64,000 nt of DNA, taken from positions 4,588,001 through 4,652,000 of the forward strand of contig CAVNZM010000003.1 in NCBI GenBank assembly GCA_963693365.1, read 5' to 3'. Shown piece by piece: positions 1 through 38,135 of the stretch. The first letter of the stretch is position 1, and each line of letters begins with the position of its first letter. Below the pieces are notes generated by a model. It saw nothing but the letters and a program-made list of their open reading frames with translations. It made no database searches and had not been told where the DNA came from. The position numbers and the translations under genes are program-made. This stretch comes from Amoebidium appalachense. Its lineage: Eukaryota; Ichthyosporea.

Positions 1-3
1 GTA

Positions 4-40
<37 letters not shown>

Positions 41-116
41 CACAAACACACATAAGCATACACACACACACACACAAAGTGGCTGGAAATTGAGGGCAAG
101 CATGTGTGTGTGTGTT

Positions 117-184
<68 letters not shown>

Positions 185-204
185 TGGTGGTGGTTGTGGT
201 GGTG

Positions 205-240
<36 letters not shown>

Positions 241-276
241 GTGTGAGTGTTGGGGGGGGGGAGGGGGGATGGCAAC

Positions 277-470
277 CTTCATACAGAACGTCCTCATCTT
301 CCGACTCGGACTGTTCGGATGTGGAATATTCTGGAATGCGACCACGTGGCGGTTTTTCTAATCTGGGCTGCTTGGCGTGCCTGGGTGGCGGGTTGTAGGC
401 GGCAATGTTTGGGAGACCAGGCGCATCTCTGTGGTGAAAGAGGAAAATGGTGCAGGTTTTAGTGAGTATC

Positions 471-550
<80 letters not shown>

Positions 551-2518
551 CGGGTCGGGTGGTTGTAGGGGTTACATGGAAGGGAGGGTGGAATGGCAGC
601 AAAAGACAATGCTGGGTGACAAATGACAAAGCAAAAGTAGAGACAGGCAGAAAAGGCAAAGCGGAGGCGTGGGGAGGGGGCGGGGGTGGGGTCGAGTAGG
701 GGTGGGAGCCGGGGAAGGAGGACGGGGGGAGGGGGGTCGAGTCGGGGTGGGAACCGGGGAAGGAGGACCGGGGGGGGGGGGGGGGGGACGTTGGGTGGCA
801 GGTGGAAAACGATGAATTGTGACGAATTAATCCAGTCACACTGCAGCAAGCGGGGGTGGTGCTAGTGTCTGAAGGTGATTGTGTTCCTAAAAACCAGGGG
901 GGGGGGGGGGGGAGAAAGAGCTGGTGAGAAACGAGAGAAGTCGAAATTTCCCGGGGCCTTAGGCCCAGATCCTACTGCACACCACACAGGAAATATCAAA
1001 TGCTAAAGCAGCAAATCACCTCTGTATCTATTGCAATAACATGACACCAGTGTGTGTGTGTGTGCACCAGAGGAAAGAAAGGTCGGACACTGTTGCTGCA
1101 GGTTAGATGAGTGCCCAGAACAATGAAAGATGCTCTTTTTGAACATGCTTTTTTGCTAATTGATACGAAGGTTTCTGCACTACATTCGTCATTGCAACAA
1201 AACATAAACACATGGATAGACCAAAACGTCCGGGTTAGAGAGTGGGATGGCTTGAATTTTTCTTCTCTCTCTTATCCCTCCCTAATCCACCCCTCAACAT
1301 TCCCATCAAACCCTCCAACTCCCCCCCCCCCCCCCCTCCCCCCCCCCCCCCCACACCACCAAGGAAAATGCCCCCCCCCCCCCCCCCCCCCCCCTCCCCC
1401 TCCCTCCCCTCCCCTCCTTCCTCCCCTTCCCCCCCCCCCCCCCCCCCCCCCCCCTCCCACCCCCCCCCCCCCCCCCCCCCCCCCAACACACACACACGTG
1501 TGTAAGAAAGATGGGCATCCACCCTAGGGGCACCAGGCAGTTAAACCAAAGCGTTGTTTGTAGAATAAAACGGCACTGACCTTTTTCGAAAAAGGTCGAT
1601 CTTTTTCTTCTTTGGCTCTGGGTTGGCGTTATTACCTGAGAGATAACCCCCATGCGTCAGTATGGGAATTAGACGCCTAGATGTGGCATCAACAAGCCAG
1701 GTATGAACAGAGGAGAAATAGAAAAAAAGGGGAGGGGCGAGGTGACGTGATCATGGCTAAGCGGGGAGTTGAGAGAGAGAGAGAGAGAGGGAATAAACAC
1801 ACGATGCAAGCACACGCACCAAGATCAAGGTGCTTAAAATTAATACGCTTGAGAAGTGAACTTAAAAGAAAAATGGGGAGGTAGGAGGAAGGGGAGGGAT
1901 GGGAATGGAGGAGTGAGATAGAGAGCAGGTAGGGCATATGCAGATAAGTTGCCAGCTTGAACGATTTCCAGCATAGTGCCTATGGAGTTTATAAACACAG
2001 CTACCTTGCTCGAATAGTAGTAGTATTTTTATTGGAGATAACAATAAAAAAAAGGCTGCCTGTGGAGCTTCCAAACACATATACCCCTGCTCGATCTGTA
2101 ATATATACATCAAAGTTTAATTATTAAAAAAAAAAAAAAGTTGCTACCTATTATATAAACACGGCAAGTGAATAATGATGGAAGCTAGGATGCATAACCA
2201 CAATATACCCCACGCGCATGCCATCAGGCACATTGTTTTTTTTTTTTGGTTTGTTTGGACGGGGTCACCCAACAAGAACGTTAAAGCTCAGCAAAGAGAT
2301 CAACCGCCAGTATTAAACAAGGAACGGTCAAAAGCGGCAACAACAATAAGGTGCACGAAATGAAAACGTGAAGCGGCATAAACCAATGCAGCTTTTTACT
2401 CTAAGGAAGTCCAAGGAACAGTAGTGGATGAGTGTGCTTGAACGATGAAAGGAGTAGGTGAGATATTAGGGCAATAGAGTAACGGGAAAAGGAGATTCAA
2501 TTTACCATGTGGTGCCAT
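277..2518 (-). CDS. Lys-rich protein with acidic Ser/Glu tail, unknown function; first three exons only
   Basis: Reading leftward, exons are 2506-2518 (ATG GCA CCA CAT G), 1581-1635 and 277-428. Phases agree at both junctions (1, then 2) and all boundaries are GT-AG. The 73 residues begin [20 protein letters not shown], pass through a Pro/Arg-rich stretch ([19 protein letters not shown]) and end in an acidic cluster ([15 protein letters not shown]). The basic KKKK followed by an acidic patch resembles nuclear or nucleolar proteins, but I recognise no family. Intron 2 (429-1580) is G-rich in its sense 5' half and C/CA-rich toward its acceptor, as in other introns of the window. The gene runs off the left edge through a low-complexity intron (1-276). 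The 13-nt first exon is the least certain part. Confidence 0.42.
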
Positions 2519-3302
2519 TTTCAAACTGGTGCATGCCAAGCTGGCCTCTCAAGTGTTACAAGCAGACGGTCGCAAAAAACACAGGTGTCACTGTAAGGTA
2601 GGTCTGTCGTCCACGCAGCAGAGTTTTATCTGCTTGTATGTATATATGCTTTCATAGAAACATAAAACATAAAGCATAACGTCAAAATCACAGGAAATGC
2701 CAACTGCAAATTGCAAATCAGCCAGCCTTTTCAAGCCGTCGCTCAGCCCGTGTGTGGCTCATGGTGGAAGATGTTGCGTTCCGTTACACTAAGAAGCACT
2801 GGCAAACTCAAATTTTTCCTCTCTGTTCTCTAAAAAAAAAACTCTTGCTGATGTGGTAAATTCGCTGGCCTCGTGTCTAACAAGAATTTTTCGTTTCTTG
2901 AACTCCACTGAGTGGAGTTTTCTGGTTGACTGCAGGCCGCCCGAGATTGGCGCCAAAATTAAAATGTAAAAATAGAACATTTGTCCCCAGGTTGCTCTAA
3001 ATATAGATGAATAGATAAGGGCCTATCTGAATCGATCTGACAGAGACGGCCTAGCTGACGGCAACAAGACTGGCAGAGTTCAGTTTTCATGTTTACCAGA
3101 CAACCAGCTGGAAAAAAATAATCTATAGAGGTGGATTTATTTACCATTTAGAAGTGAGCGATTTTCTTCGCATACATCAGGTTAAAATCTCGTTATTCAA
3201 TTCTTCGTTGCTTTTCTCTTTTCGTTTTTTCCCCACGATTGTAGCTTTTCAGTTTAGTTTGTATAGCAACTTAGTGGGCTAAAGGCTCCTAGATCCACCA
3301 AC
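2519..3302. promoter_or_regulatory. Divergent intergenic promoter region
   Basis: These 784 bases separate two start codons on opposite strands (ATG at 2518 reading left, ATG at 3303 reading right). The stretch is free of microsatellites, unlike the introns on either side, which fits a shared bidirectional promoter. I see no canonical TATA box close to 3303. The leader before the start reads AGATCCACCAACATG. Confidence 0.4.
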
Positions 3303-7599
<4,297 letters not shown>

Positions 7600-7960
7600 A
7601 TTAGGTGAAATTTCGCGGTACGGTATGTGTATCTGTTGTTTAGGCAAGGTAATTTAGGTGAAATGTCGGTTAAGTCCAGGGCCTGGGGGTGTAATGTGTG
7701 GTCATGGCCGTGCTGGCTTGGCTGGTTCGGTATCTTTCAGATGGAACTCAGTGAAGTTCAGGGTGGTTTGGCTGGGGGAGGTTAGGGTGAAATTTGCATG
7801 TGTGATTTTATGGGCGTGCTGGCCTGGTTTATGCTGTATATCACTCTAAGTGAGATATCTTAAATTTTGCTGTGTTCGGTCAGGGGCTTTTGGTAGAAGT
7901 TGGGAGTGCGGCCATGGCTGTGCTTGGCACCATCTTTTAAGGTTTCATTATCACTTTCTA

Positions 7961-8016
7961 GAAAAGTTGTTGTTTGGTTGCCGTCGTTAATCTACATTCT
8001 TCTGTCGCGGGGAGTT

Positions 8017-8051
<35 letters not shown>

Positions 8052-8137
8052 CCCTTGTCTTTTATCCGAAGTGTATGATGAAGTCAACTCGAAGTGTATT
8101 TTTTTTTTTGTTTTGTTTTTTTGTTTTTTGTTTTGTG

Positions 8138-8207
<70 letters not shown>

Positions 8208-9669
8208 CATGCGTGTACGTGTACGTGTGTGTGTGCGTGTGTAGTCGTGAATTGGAGGTTTCTCCCTGGGAATGTAACGAAACCCACATACTTAAACGTG
8301 TGTATGATGATTGCATTACATACCACAAAACATACAATTTAGGCCAGAATACTAGAATCCTCAAATGCTTTTCATATACTCATTGCAGAGTGTAATTTGC
8401 TTTATATTTCGATGAGTTGATAGAAATTATACTGGGTGTATACTGATAACGTGTCGTGTCGGATCCCCCTGGCCCTGTGGACAGGGAGGTGTTTATCAAC
8501 ATTCCCCCCCCACCTTTCGAATCCTTGGGGAAAAGAAGAGTGAGAGAGGAAAGAGAGAGAGTGCGTGTGTGATCGGGGGGGGGGGGAGGCGGTGTCGATC
8601 GAAACTGCTCTGTGCGCACCGAGGCGCCCCCGCGCACACACCCCGCCACACTGGACTAAATAAGTGTTTCGTTAAACGTTTATTTTTATATGTATTTTAT
8701 TCTATTCGCATATGTCACTTGCAGCTTGATACAAACACGCCAAGGTCAGGGTCAGGTCACGGGCCAACCACCGTCTTTCATTATTACAAACACCATTGTT
8801 GTGTGTATACAAGTAAGAGCCTGTTCCTTTCCAAAACGAATCTCATTTGCTCAAACAAAAAATGCGCATCTAGAAATGGGCCACCCCCTCCTGAACCCCC
8901 CCCCCCCCCCCCCCCCCCCCCCGTGTTGGAGTGCAGACTTACACGCACCCCACAATATGTGTATATTAGCTTTACAGTTGGTTCCGTGTACACAAACACA
9001 CGCTGACACTCGATCACCACATGCACGTCTGCATAGTTCGAGGAATGTTGCCAATTGTGTTTAGACTGCAAACGATTGGTTCACTGATCTCGGATGTAAT
9101 GAACCAATCGATTAGCGCCTGGCATCCGGATTCCATTCCAGACTGCTGCCCCACGGGTATATAAGCTACATCTCTGCCAGGTGCAGACACGGAGTTTAGT
9201 CATGGAGTTCACACACTGAAAGCAGGAAAAAACGGGTCAGCGCCCCAGCGCACCACGACGACCCTCGCCACAGCGGACTCTACTTCCAAACCCCCCCCCC
9301 CCCCCCCCCCCCCTCCCCCCCCCTCTACCCCCCCCCTCCTTCACCCCCTTCATTCCCGGAACTTGTCTTTTGCAACTGTAATTAAAAGAATCACGGCCAT
9401 AAAACAAATGAAAAAGTAGGAATATACTGCAAGTACATGCAAAGTTTGCTCGTTGCTACGACGTATTTGAAATAAGAAAAATCACGAAGGCTAACACAGG
9501 AGTGTACTTGCTCCTGTTTACTTGGTTTTGCCCATTGCTGATGGTTTTGTTCTTGGAGCTGGCACCCCGCTGGAACGAACAGACCTGGGGTAGATGTGTG
9601 TGTGTGTATGTGCGTGTGTGTGCATGTGCATGTGTGTGTGTGTGTGTGTGTGTGTGAGTGAGTGTGTGA

Positions 9670-9707
<38 letters not shown>

Positions 9708-10072
9708 TTGCGGCGCGCGTGCGCGCGCGTGTGTATGTGTGTTTGTGTGTATGCGTGCGTGCATGCATTCACTCATGCGTGTGTGTGTGCTTGCGTGCAA
9801 ACATGCATGCGTGTGTGTGTATGTGGTGTGGGTTGGTGGGTGGGTGGATGTGTTTTGGACCGTGGAGGCGGAAGGAAGAGAGGGAGGGAGGGAGAGGGGG
9901 GAAGGGGGGGAGGGCGGAGGGGGGGGGAGGTGTTAGAGATATACAGTTAAGATTACATGGCAACGAAAATAAAATACTGTGCCAGAAAAAAATACGGCAA
10001 AAAAGGAGCACGACAAAGATGCAACATGAGCAGAGCCGGACGAACCTCGTGCGTGTGGGTATGTGTGTGTGT

Positions 10073-10111
<39 letters not shown>

Positions 10112-10120
10112 TGGGTGGGT

Positions 10121-10153
<33 letters not shown>

Positions 10154-10255
10154 GGGGGGATGGGGGGGGGGGGGGGAGGTTGTGCGACGTAGTCAAATGG
10201 GTCAATCATATGTCAGTGAGTGTCAATGTCTGAGTATTGTATGGGTCTAAGTCCA
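7961..10255. other. Intergenic, repeat-rich; one promoter-like island
   Basis: Contains T30 (8022-8051), (GT)n at 8139-8203 and 9594-9710, poly(C) near 8889-8922 and 9293-9315, GT/G-rich sequence from 9590 to 9935, and unique sequence at 8230-8880 and 8930-9290. The only organised signal is the promoter-like block at 9061-9190. I found no convincing coding exon. Confidence 0.5.
9061..9190 (+). promoter_or_regulatory. TATA promoter with inverted CCAAT boxes
   Basis: TATATAAG at 9158-9165 lies about 50 bp downstream of a perfect 11-bp dyad, CGATTGGTTCA (9073-9083) and TGAACCAATCG (9100-9110), which presents two CCAAT boxes in opposite orientation. Start of transcription is expected near 9190. 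The first downstream ATG (9201) opens a five-codon frame ending in TGA, so any product is spliced or noncoding. No gene body was identified. Confidence 0.45.
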
Positions 10256-12875
<2,620 letters not shown>

Positions 12876-15043
12876 GTTGCTTTTGAATATATGCGTACTG
12901 TGGCGAATGTATACGTGTGACGTAAAAGTATAAACTGTATGTATTATAGTCTGAATGTGTCATGTGTTTCCTGGGTCCTTGTGTGTGAAAAGTGTCCGGT
13001 TCCAGAGGTACACACATGTAATGAAGCAAACACAATACTTTGCTGGCTTTCTTTCTTTTTCTTTATAGGAGCAAAAGAATGAGCGTAAGCGCCATTTCTT
13101 GAGCCGAGAGGTAATAAAGCTTTAGCCGTCTGGTTCAAAAACTGCTCAGTGCATGTGTAATAGTTTCGTTTGTCTACTCCCTTCTATTTCACAGGCAATT
13201 ATGTTAATAGTTTCGTTTGTCTACTCCCTTCTATTTCACAGGCAATTATTCAGAGATTCACATATGTCCCCGTCTTTATACATACGCGCAAATGTTTGGC
13301 TCGTCATCGCTTTGTCACTGGCGTCACCTCAGAATCTTTTCACACGCAGGGTCTAACTAAAAGGCTCTCTTCTCTCTCTCCAAGGCTCTCGCTCTCTCCC
13401 TCTCCCCGAGTCAGTTGGCAAAGTTTGGCGTCCGCGCACCCAGGAGGCTAGGAGGGTGAGGCACGGTTTTCCCGCCAAAAATAATATGCTGCACTTTGAT
13501 TGGTTGAGGAGATTTCGACCACTACGGCGGCAACTGCTCAGCCTGAACTTAGTAATACTTACCTGCGGTGCGGTAAGTATTCAAGTTTACAGGCCTAGTA
13601 AAAAGTAACATAGCAGGAATTTCAGGCTCAATGTTTGGTGGTGTTTGCAAGACTTCTTCTTGTTTTAGGCTGTAAGCTGTGTAGGTAATATGCATACAAG
13701 GGTTACGTGCCGTTTTATTATCACACATGACTTTTACCGCCAGGTGTAATTAGGTGTGCGAATCAGTAGATTCCGTGCTATCCAAGAATGACCTTAAAGC
13801 AATCAAAAAATAGTATATGAGTTCATGAATCAGCTGCATAGACCAGCTGCAGCGCTGCTCACTCAGAGCCAAGGCACGCTTACTTTCTCTTGCAAAAGGA
13901 ACATCAATGAAGAACTTTCAAAATTTAGGAGTATGCAATACATTTTATAAAATATTAAAACCAAAATGTGTATTTGAAAGCACGAATAACTGGGGCCGAA
14001 AATTCACGAAATTTGGATGGTTTTTTTTAGTGTATCTTTTATCTTTCTATGGGCTGCATGGTATTTCTGGACATGTTTCTATGAAGGATCCATATCATGC
14101 ACACCATCCATCAACCATGGTCGGAAATGTATCGTGCCATGCCAAAAAAAGCTTGATGGTATTTTTGAAAACTGGAGGGTATTTAAGAGGGTTGTAAACG
14201 CAGTTTTAAGAATGTTGCAAATGTTTTTCTACCAATCACCAAGATATTTGAATACTTTCAAGTGCCGATGAAGTTAATCTGCCGTGCTGTGATTGGTACA
14301 TTTGATCAGCTGTATACAAAAAAGGTAAGTATTACTGCTATATCATTGGCCAATTACCTAACGTGATATGCCCATTCATTGTCGTCGGTGCGTAGTCGTA
14401 CGTATTTATTTGCACTACCGCGGAGTTTTGGGGCTCGGTCAGTTGAATAAAACGAAAAGCGACGAGTAGAAAGTAGTCTTACGTGGGATAATCATCGCAC
14501 AAAACAAGACAAGTTAGCTCTTTGATGAGCCAGCACGAATTTCGTTATAAAAAACATAGAAGGGTCGCCTTTGTCTGTTTGGCTTTCCACTCTTGGAACC
14601 GTTCTTCCAGGCATCTCTGATCTCGTAACAATTCGCAGTCACCAACGCCACAACCTTCAATTTCACGCACTCCTGCTGACAGCAGCTGCTCACAGCGGGT
14701 ACGGAAAAAGAACCGATTCAAAAGCTACAGCAGATGTATCTAGCGAGATCTATGTGGAATTAGGAAGCCTGGGTTCAGCAGTAAACTACAGCCTTGCATG
14801 ATCTCCGAACCTGCATGCTGGTCAAGAACTCTTGGTTCGGTCATTTACTGCTAGGAGTCGTGCGTGCTGAAAGCCTTTCTCCTCGAGCCGTCCCAACAGC
14901 AAAATCACTACACAGAATCAATCTTATTTTCTTACTAAATTTCGATTTTCTCTGTGGACCCATCGTTGGTTCTCAGGCCAAAGTGCCTGGTTTAGGCTAT
15001 GCTTCTCTCGGCCTACCGCACATTTTTGCGCAAGAAAAGCGTC
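12876..15043. other. Divergent intergenic region between Duo1-like gene and PI4K2
   Basis: Mostly unique sequence without long microsatellites. Holds a tandem 47-bp duplication (13158-13249), a 10-bp inverted repeat (13554-13581), a palindromic CCAAT pair ATTGGCCAAT (14346-14355) and GGTAAGTATT at 14326. No supported coding exon; a 5' untranslated exon for PI4K2 is possible because donor-like sites are present. Confidence 0.4.
13158..13249 (+). repeat. Tandem duplication, 2 x 47 bp, carrying an acceptor-like site
   Basis: The unit starting TAATAGTTTCGTTTGTCTAC at 13158 repeats from 13205 with 45 identical bases. Each unit ends CTATTTCACAGGCAATTA, which looks like a 3' splice site. Confidence 0.9.
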
Positions 15044-23194
<8,151 letters not shown>

Positions 23195-23311
23195 CAAGCT
23201 GAGTATATACTGATTTATACTGGTTTTTGATACGTTCTCTTTCGAACTATTCATATGACTAGGTATTATTTATGCTTCTCTGGCCGATGTTAGTGGACCC
23301 CCTTACCACCC

Positions 23312-23367
<56 letters not shown>

Positions 23368-23669
23368 ATGCACGTACACACACATACGGACGCAAACCGT
23401 GGCACACACACTGGAGGAGAGAAGGATAGCCATCCTTCACTCTCTCTTGGCACTATAACCCAGGCTGTTTTTGGAAGTCGAACGGAATGTTGTTGCATTT
23501 TATGAGAATCGATATCTATGACAATGACTACCAGTAGAAGCTTGACATGATGTTAACATATAAATTGCATGGGTGGAAGAAAATGTTGTTTGGGAGGGTG
23601 TTGGGGGCATTTGTGTCTGTGTGGGTGGGACATGGGTGGGTGTGTGGGTGGTGGTGGTGGTGGTGGTGG

Positions 23670-23726
<57 letters not shown>

Positions 23727-24502
23727 GGCATGAGCATGAAAAAGTAAACCAGGTGCTGAAATGCAGTGCTCATAGTTCCGTATATTGTACTTTGCTCGTA
23801 GGTTCCTTTAATGGGTGTTGTTAAAGCTCACGCGGTGGTAGTGTGCACAGCAGCTCCGGCTGTCAGGCTTATTGACCAAATTAATATGCATCCGTAATCG
23901 GTTTTGGAGCTCTCAGACGTGGTCGTTTTGTTAAAACGCTTCTCACAAGTGTAAAAGGGTTGGCTACGTATACAATATGATAAAGGTGACTTTTGAGGTT
24001 GGGCGATTTTACTTGTCTCGGGAGGTTTTTATATGTGTCTTGGTTTAGCGTTGTCCATTTTTACTCAGACTGGCAACTGATTTCGGGATACAGTTTTGGT
24101 GTCCGGAATCGAAGATAAAGACTTTGTTGTATTGTTTATAGCTGTACATGTCCATAAATATTTACATGTTATATTATGTGATTTATAATTATGTACATAA
24201 TAATCGAAATGAAAATAAAGAGAATGAAATTTATAACACGAGGCTGTTGAAAAAGTACTCCTTAGGCTAACGTTTAGCAACATCCATAGATAGCCTCTCT
24301 ACTACATATTAGTAAGCTTCCCGGAAACAGGGCTTGTGGAAGCCTGTGCATGCACGTGTGCGTGAACACGGTGCGCGCGCGTGTGTGTGCGTGTGTGTGT
24401 GTGTGTGTGTGTGCACGTGTACATGTGTATCGCTCACCGGTGCACCGGTGCGTGCGTGTGTGTGTGCACCGTAGCCGTGTGTGCGCGCATGTGAGTGCTT
24501 GC

Positions 24503-24536
<34 letters not shown>

Positions 24537-25382
24537 ATTTGTGTATGTGTTCGTGTGTGTGTGTACATGTGTGCACGTGTGTGTGTTTGTGTGTTTTATT
24601 TGCGTTCATGTAGTATGTATGTATGCAAGCACGCGTGCCTGTGTAGCGTACACGTGTTTGTGTGCATGTGTGCGCATATGCATGTGAATTCTTGCCGGTG
24701 CGCGAGATGGTGAGCGCTAGCCCAACCAAAATGTCCGGCATGAGCCAAACCAAAAAAGGCTAAATAAGCCCACGGTGCGCGTGATTTTGGACCCTTTTGA
24801 TTGGACCACCGTCGGAAACGACAATTTGGAATGTGCGACTCGATTACGTAATTGGTGCACTCATACTGACTCCGTTAGTAACAGTGGAAGCCTTTCTATT
24901 GTATGTTTAGTTTGAGAGTCAATGCGATGTTACTATAGAAAAAACGAATGAGGTTCTAATAACCCGTTGCTTCAGGCTTAATGTACATGTATTGCAGGCA
25001 CCAGCGTAAGCATCTGTGGGCTGCTTCACACACGATAGGTCTAGCCTAGGCTGCGTGACTACGAATACACGATCGATTGTTACGGACTGAGACCAAACAG
25101 GGTCACATCACGGAGTATGTATAAGACAAGTTTGCGTACTTCATCTATTACATGTGAGGAGAACGTACTCCCCAAAGTCATAAAACTAAGCCCTTAAACA
25201 ACATATGGCCTAGATAGAGTTGCATAGCATCACGCATCTATTCCACAGAAAGCACCATGGCTCCGTGATCCTCACATTCTGAATCATTGCATGCCCTCGG
25301 CTTTAACCATTCATAGGCACATGATTTTTATAAAGCTTTCACGTTCTCTTTTTCCCCAACACCACGGTCAATACTCAGCAAA
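23195..25382. other. Intergenic region between PI4K2 and the glycosyltransferase
   Basis: Holds C21A26 (about 23310-23366), a (GGT)n/G49 tract (23646-23724), unique sequence with AATAAAG at 24214-24220, a degenerate TG-rich stretch (24346-24690) and unique sequence to 25382. No coding exon is supported. Confidence 0.5.
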
Positions 25383-36137
<10,755 letters not shown>

Positions 36138-36171
36138 CACGGCCCTCTGAAAAAAAGACGGCCTGGATACA
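36138..36171 (+). repeat. Left terminal inverted repeat of the P-like element
   Basis: 34 bp, matching the reverse complement of 39871-39904 at every position; the first mismatch is at 36172. Confidence 0.95.
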
Positions 36172-36321
36172 CTACGTCATAAAATCGCATTCCATTGTGC
36201 TCGTGGTATCTCGATCCACTGGATTCCGGCCCTAAAACGAGATGTCGGCACAGAACATGTATGTTGTTGTTTTTCGTTTACGTCTCGCTTTTTTTGGTTC
36301 AAAGACGGAGACATCGGTAAC

Positions 36322-37071
36322 ATGGCTGACGGCGGGACTGGCCTTATGAAGGGAGCTGCTCCTCCCGAGCCTGGAATGGATAAGAAGAGAAGTAACGGTC
36401 TGCGTAGCAACAAAATCGGTAACATATGCAGTGTTCCAGGCTGCAGAGGCAACTACGACGACCAAAACAAGGTTTTCGTTTACAAATTCCCCAACCCAAA
36501 CGACGGGCGCATTAAAAGCAAGACGCTACGCGAAGAAACACGGAACCTTCTCAGTGCGTGGCTACGTGCTGTGCCGAGGCAGTGGCCTGAGAACTTCGAC
36601 CCGCACGGTGTTGCGCGGGTCTGCTGCCGTCACTTTCCCGCCCATGACATCGTTAAAAAAGGTGGCAAAGCGTGGCCTAGGCCAGGCGCCGTCCCGAGCA
36701 TTTTTCCCAACTGCCCCAGTTACCTGAGCGCCACTTCCGCGCCTCCTCGTACGGACCCGGAAGAGAGAGCCGCAAAGATGGAGAAGGTTCGGGCAAGGCA
36801 AGAGGAAGAGGCAGTAGCGAGGAAGCGCCAGAAGGAGATGTTCGTGTTCGGCCAGCTTGTTGTCCGTGCCCTGGAAATAGCGGAGCGGCACGCCGGCTGG
36901 AGGGTTTACGGAGGAAACACAGTGGTCGCTGGCGTTTACGAGCAAGACAATGGTACCCCCCCCCCCCCCCCCCCCCCCCTCAAAATCCCCTCCAATGTCC
37001 TAATGCCCTCGCCCCCTCACCCCCTCACCCCCCCAACACACAAGGTCACATGAGGAGTCGACCGGCATGAA

Positions 37072-37107
<36 letters not shown>

Positions 37108-37194
37108 TTGTGTGTGTCTGTGTGTGACACTGTGTGTGTGTGTGTGTGTGTGTGACACGTGTGTGTGTGCGCGCGCATCAGTGTGTTTGTGTGC

Positions 37195-37228
<34 letters not shown>

Positions 37229-37520
37229 TGTGTCTGTGTCGGGATGGGTGGGGGGGGGGGGGGGGGGGGGGGGTTTCCATATGGTTTTTCACATGCCAAG
37301 CGTAGTCAAATGTGGTGCCACACAGATTTTGCTGACTTTTAATTTGCAGGCCAGTCTCAACCGCTATCTCCTGGACAGCGGCGTGAGCGGCGAGAAGCTC
37401 AACTTTGTGCTCACCAGAAAGTTTCAAACCGACTCCCTTGAGGGTGCTTTTGGCACAATCCGACAGTACAGCGGTGGGAACTACAACGTTGGGACAGCAC
37501 AGGTGGGTACCTCCCCTCCT

Positions 37521-37583
<63 letters not shown>

Positions 37584-38082
37584 ACACGCACACCCCTACC
37601 CTACTCAGCCACCCACCCACTGCCTGCAACAATGAAACACAAGAGATACATCACACACACACACGATTCATACAGCATTACAAAGAACAGAGACAGAACA
37701 GATATAGGATGATTTGGTGATTCACCTTAATAATAGGATAGTGGTGTCATGACATGGTGGCCCCGGGGAATAAAATAATCAGGAGAAAAAAAAAAGGGGG
37801 GGGGGGGGATAGCGAGAGAGGCAGGGACGGAAGAAGGGGTTGGAGGAGGAGGGGAGGGGGAGGGGGGGGGTATCAGGATAAAAGGAGTGTGGTGAAAAGA
37901 AAGGGTGCAAAGAAAACTGAACGAAAAATGAAATTAGGGGGTGGGGTGGGGGGGGGGGGGGGGGGCGGGGCTGTTGAACTCAAACCACAAAAATGCACAC
38001 ACGTACACGCACACACACACACACAGACACACAGACACACATACACCAAACACCACACACACACACACACACACACACCGTA

Positions 38083-38135
<53 letters not shown>

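Noticed and set aside
90-700. Long open frames of alternating Val-Cys, Thr-His or Arg-Glu residues here and throughout the window
   Set aside because: They are translations of (GT)n, (CA)n and (GA)n microsatellites, open on several frames at once, with no splice or family support.
1111-1233. Exon-like open stretch on the plus strand ([20 protein letters not shown])
   Set aside because: It has an AG before and a GT after, but lies inside a minus-strand intron, has no partner exons and matches no family I know.
1235-1527. Gly-rich and Pro-rich frames
   Set aside because: They come from poly(G)/poly(C) and exist on both strands; they lie in introns of supported genes.
13554-13581. ATACTTACCTG, identical to the start of U1 snRNA
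   Set aside because: The following sequence lacks the U1 stem-loops and the Sm site; the match is one arm of a short inverted repeat with GGTAAGTATT.
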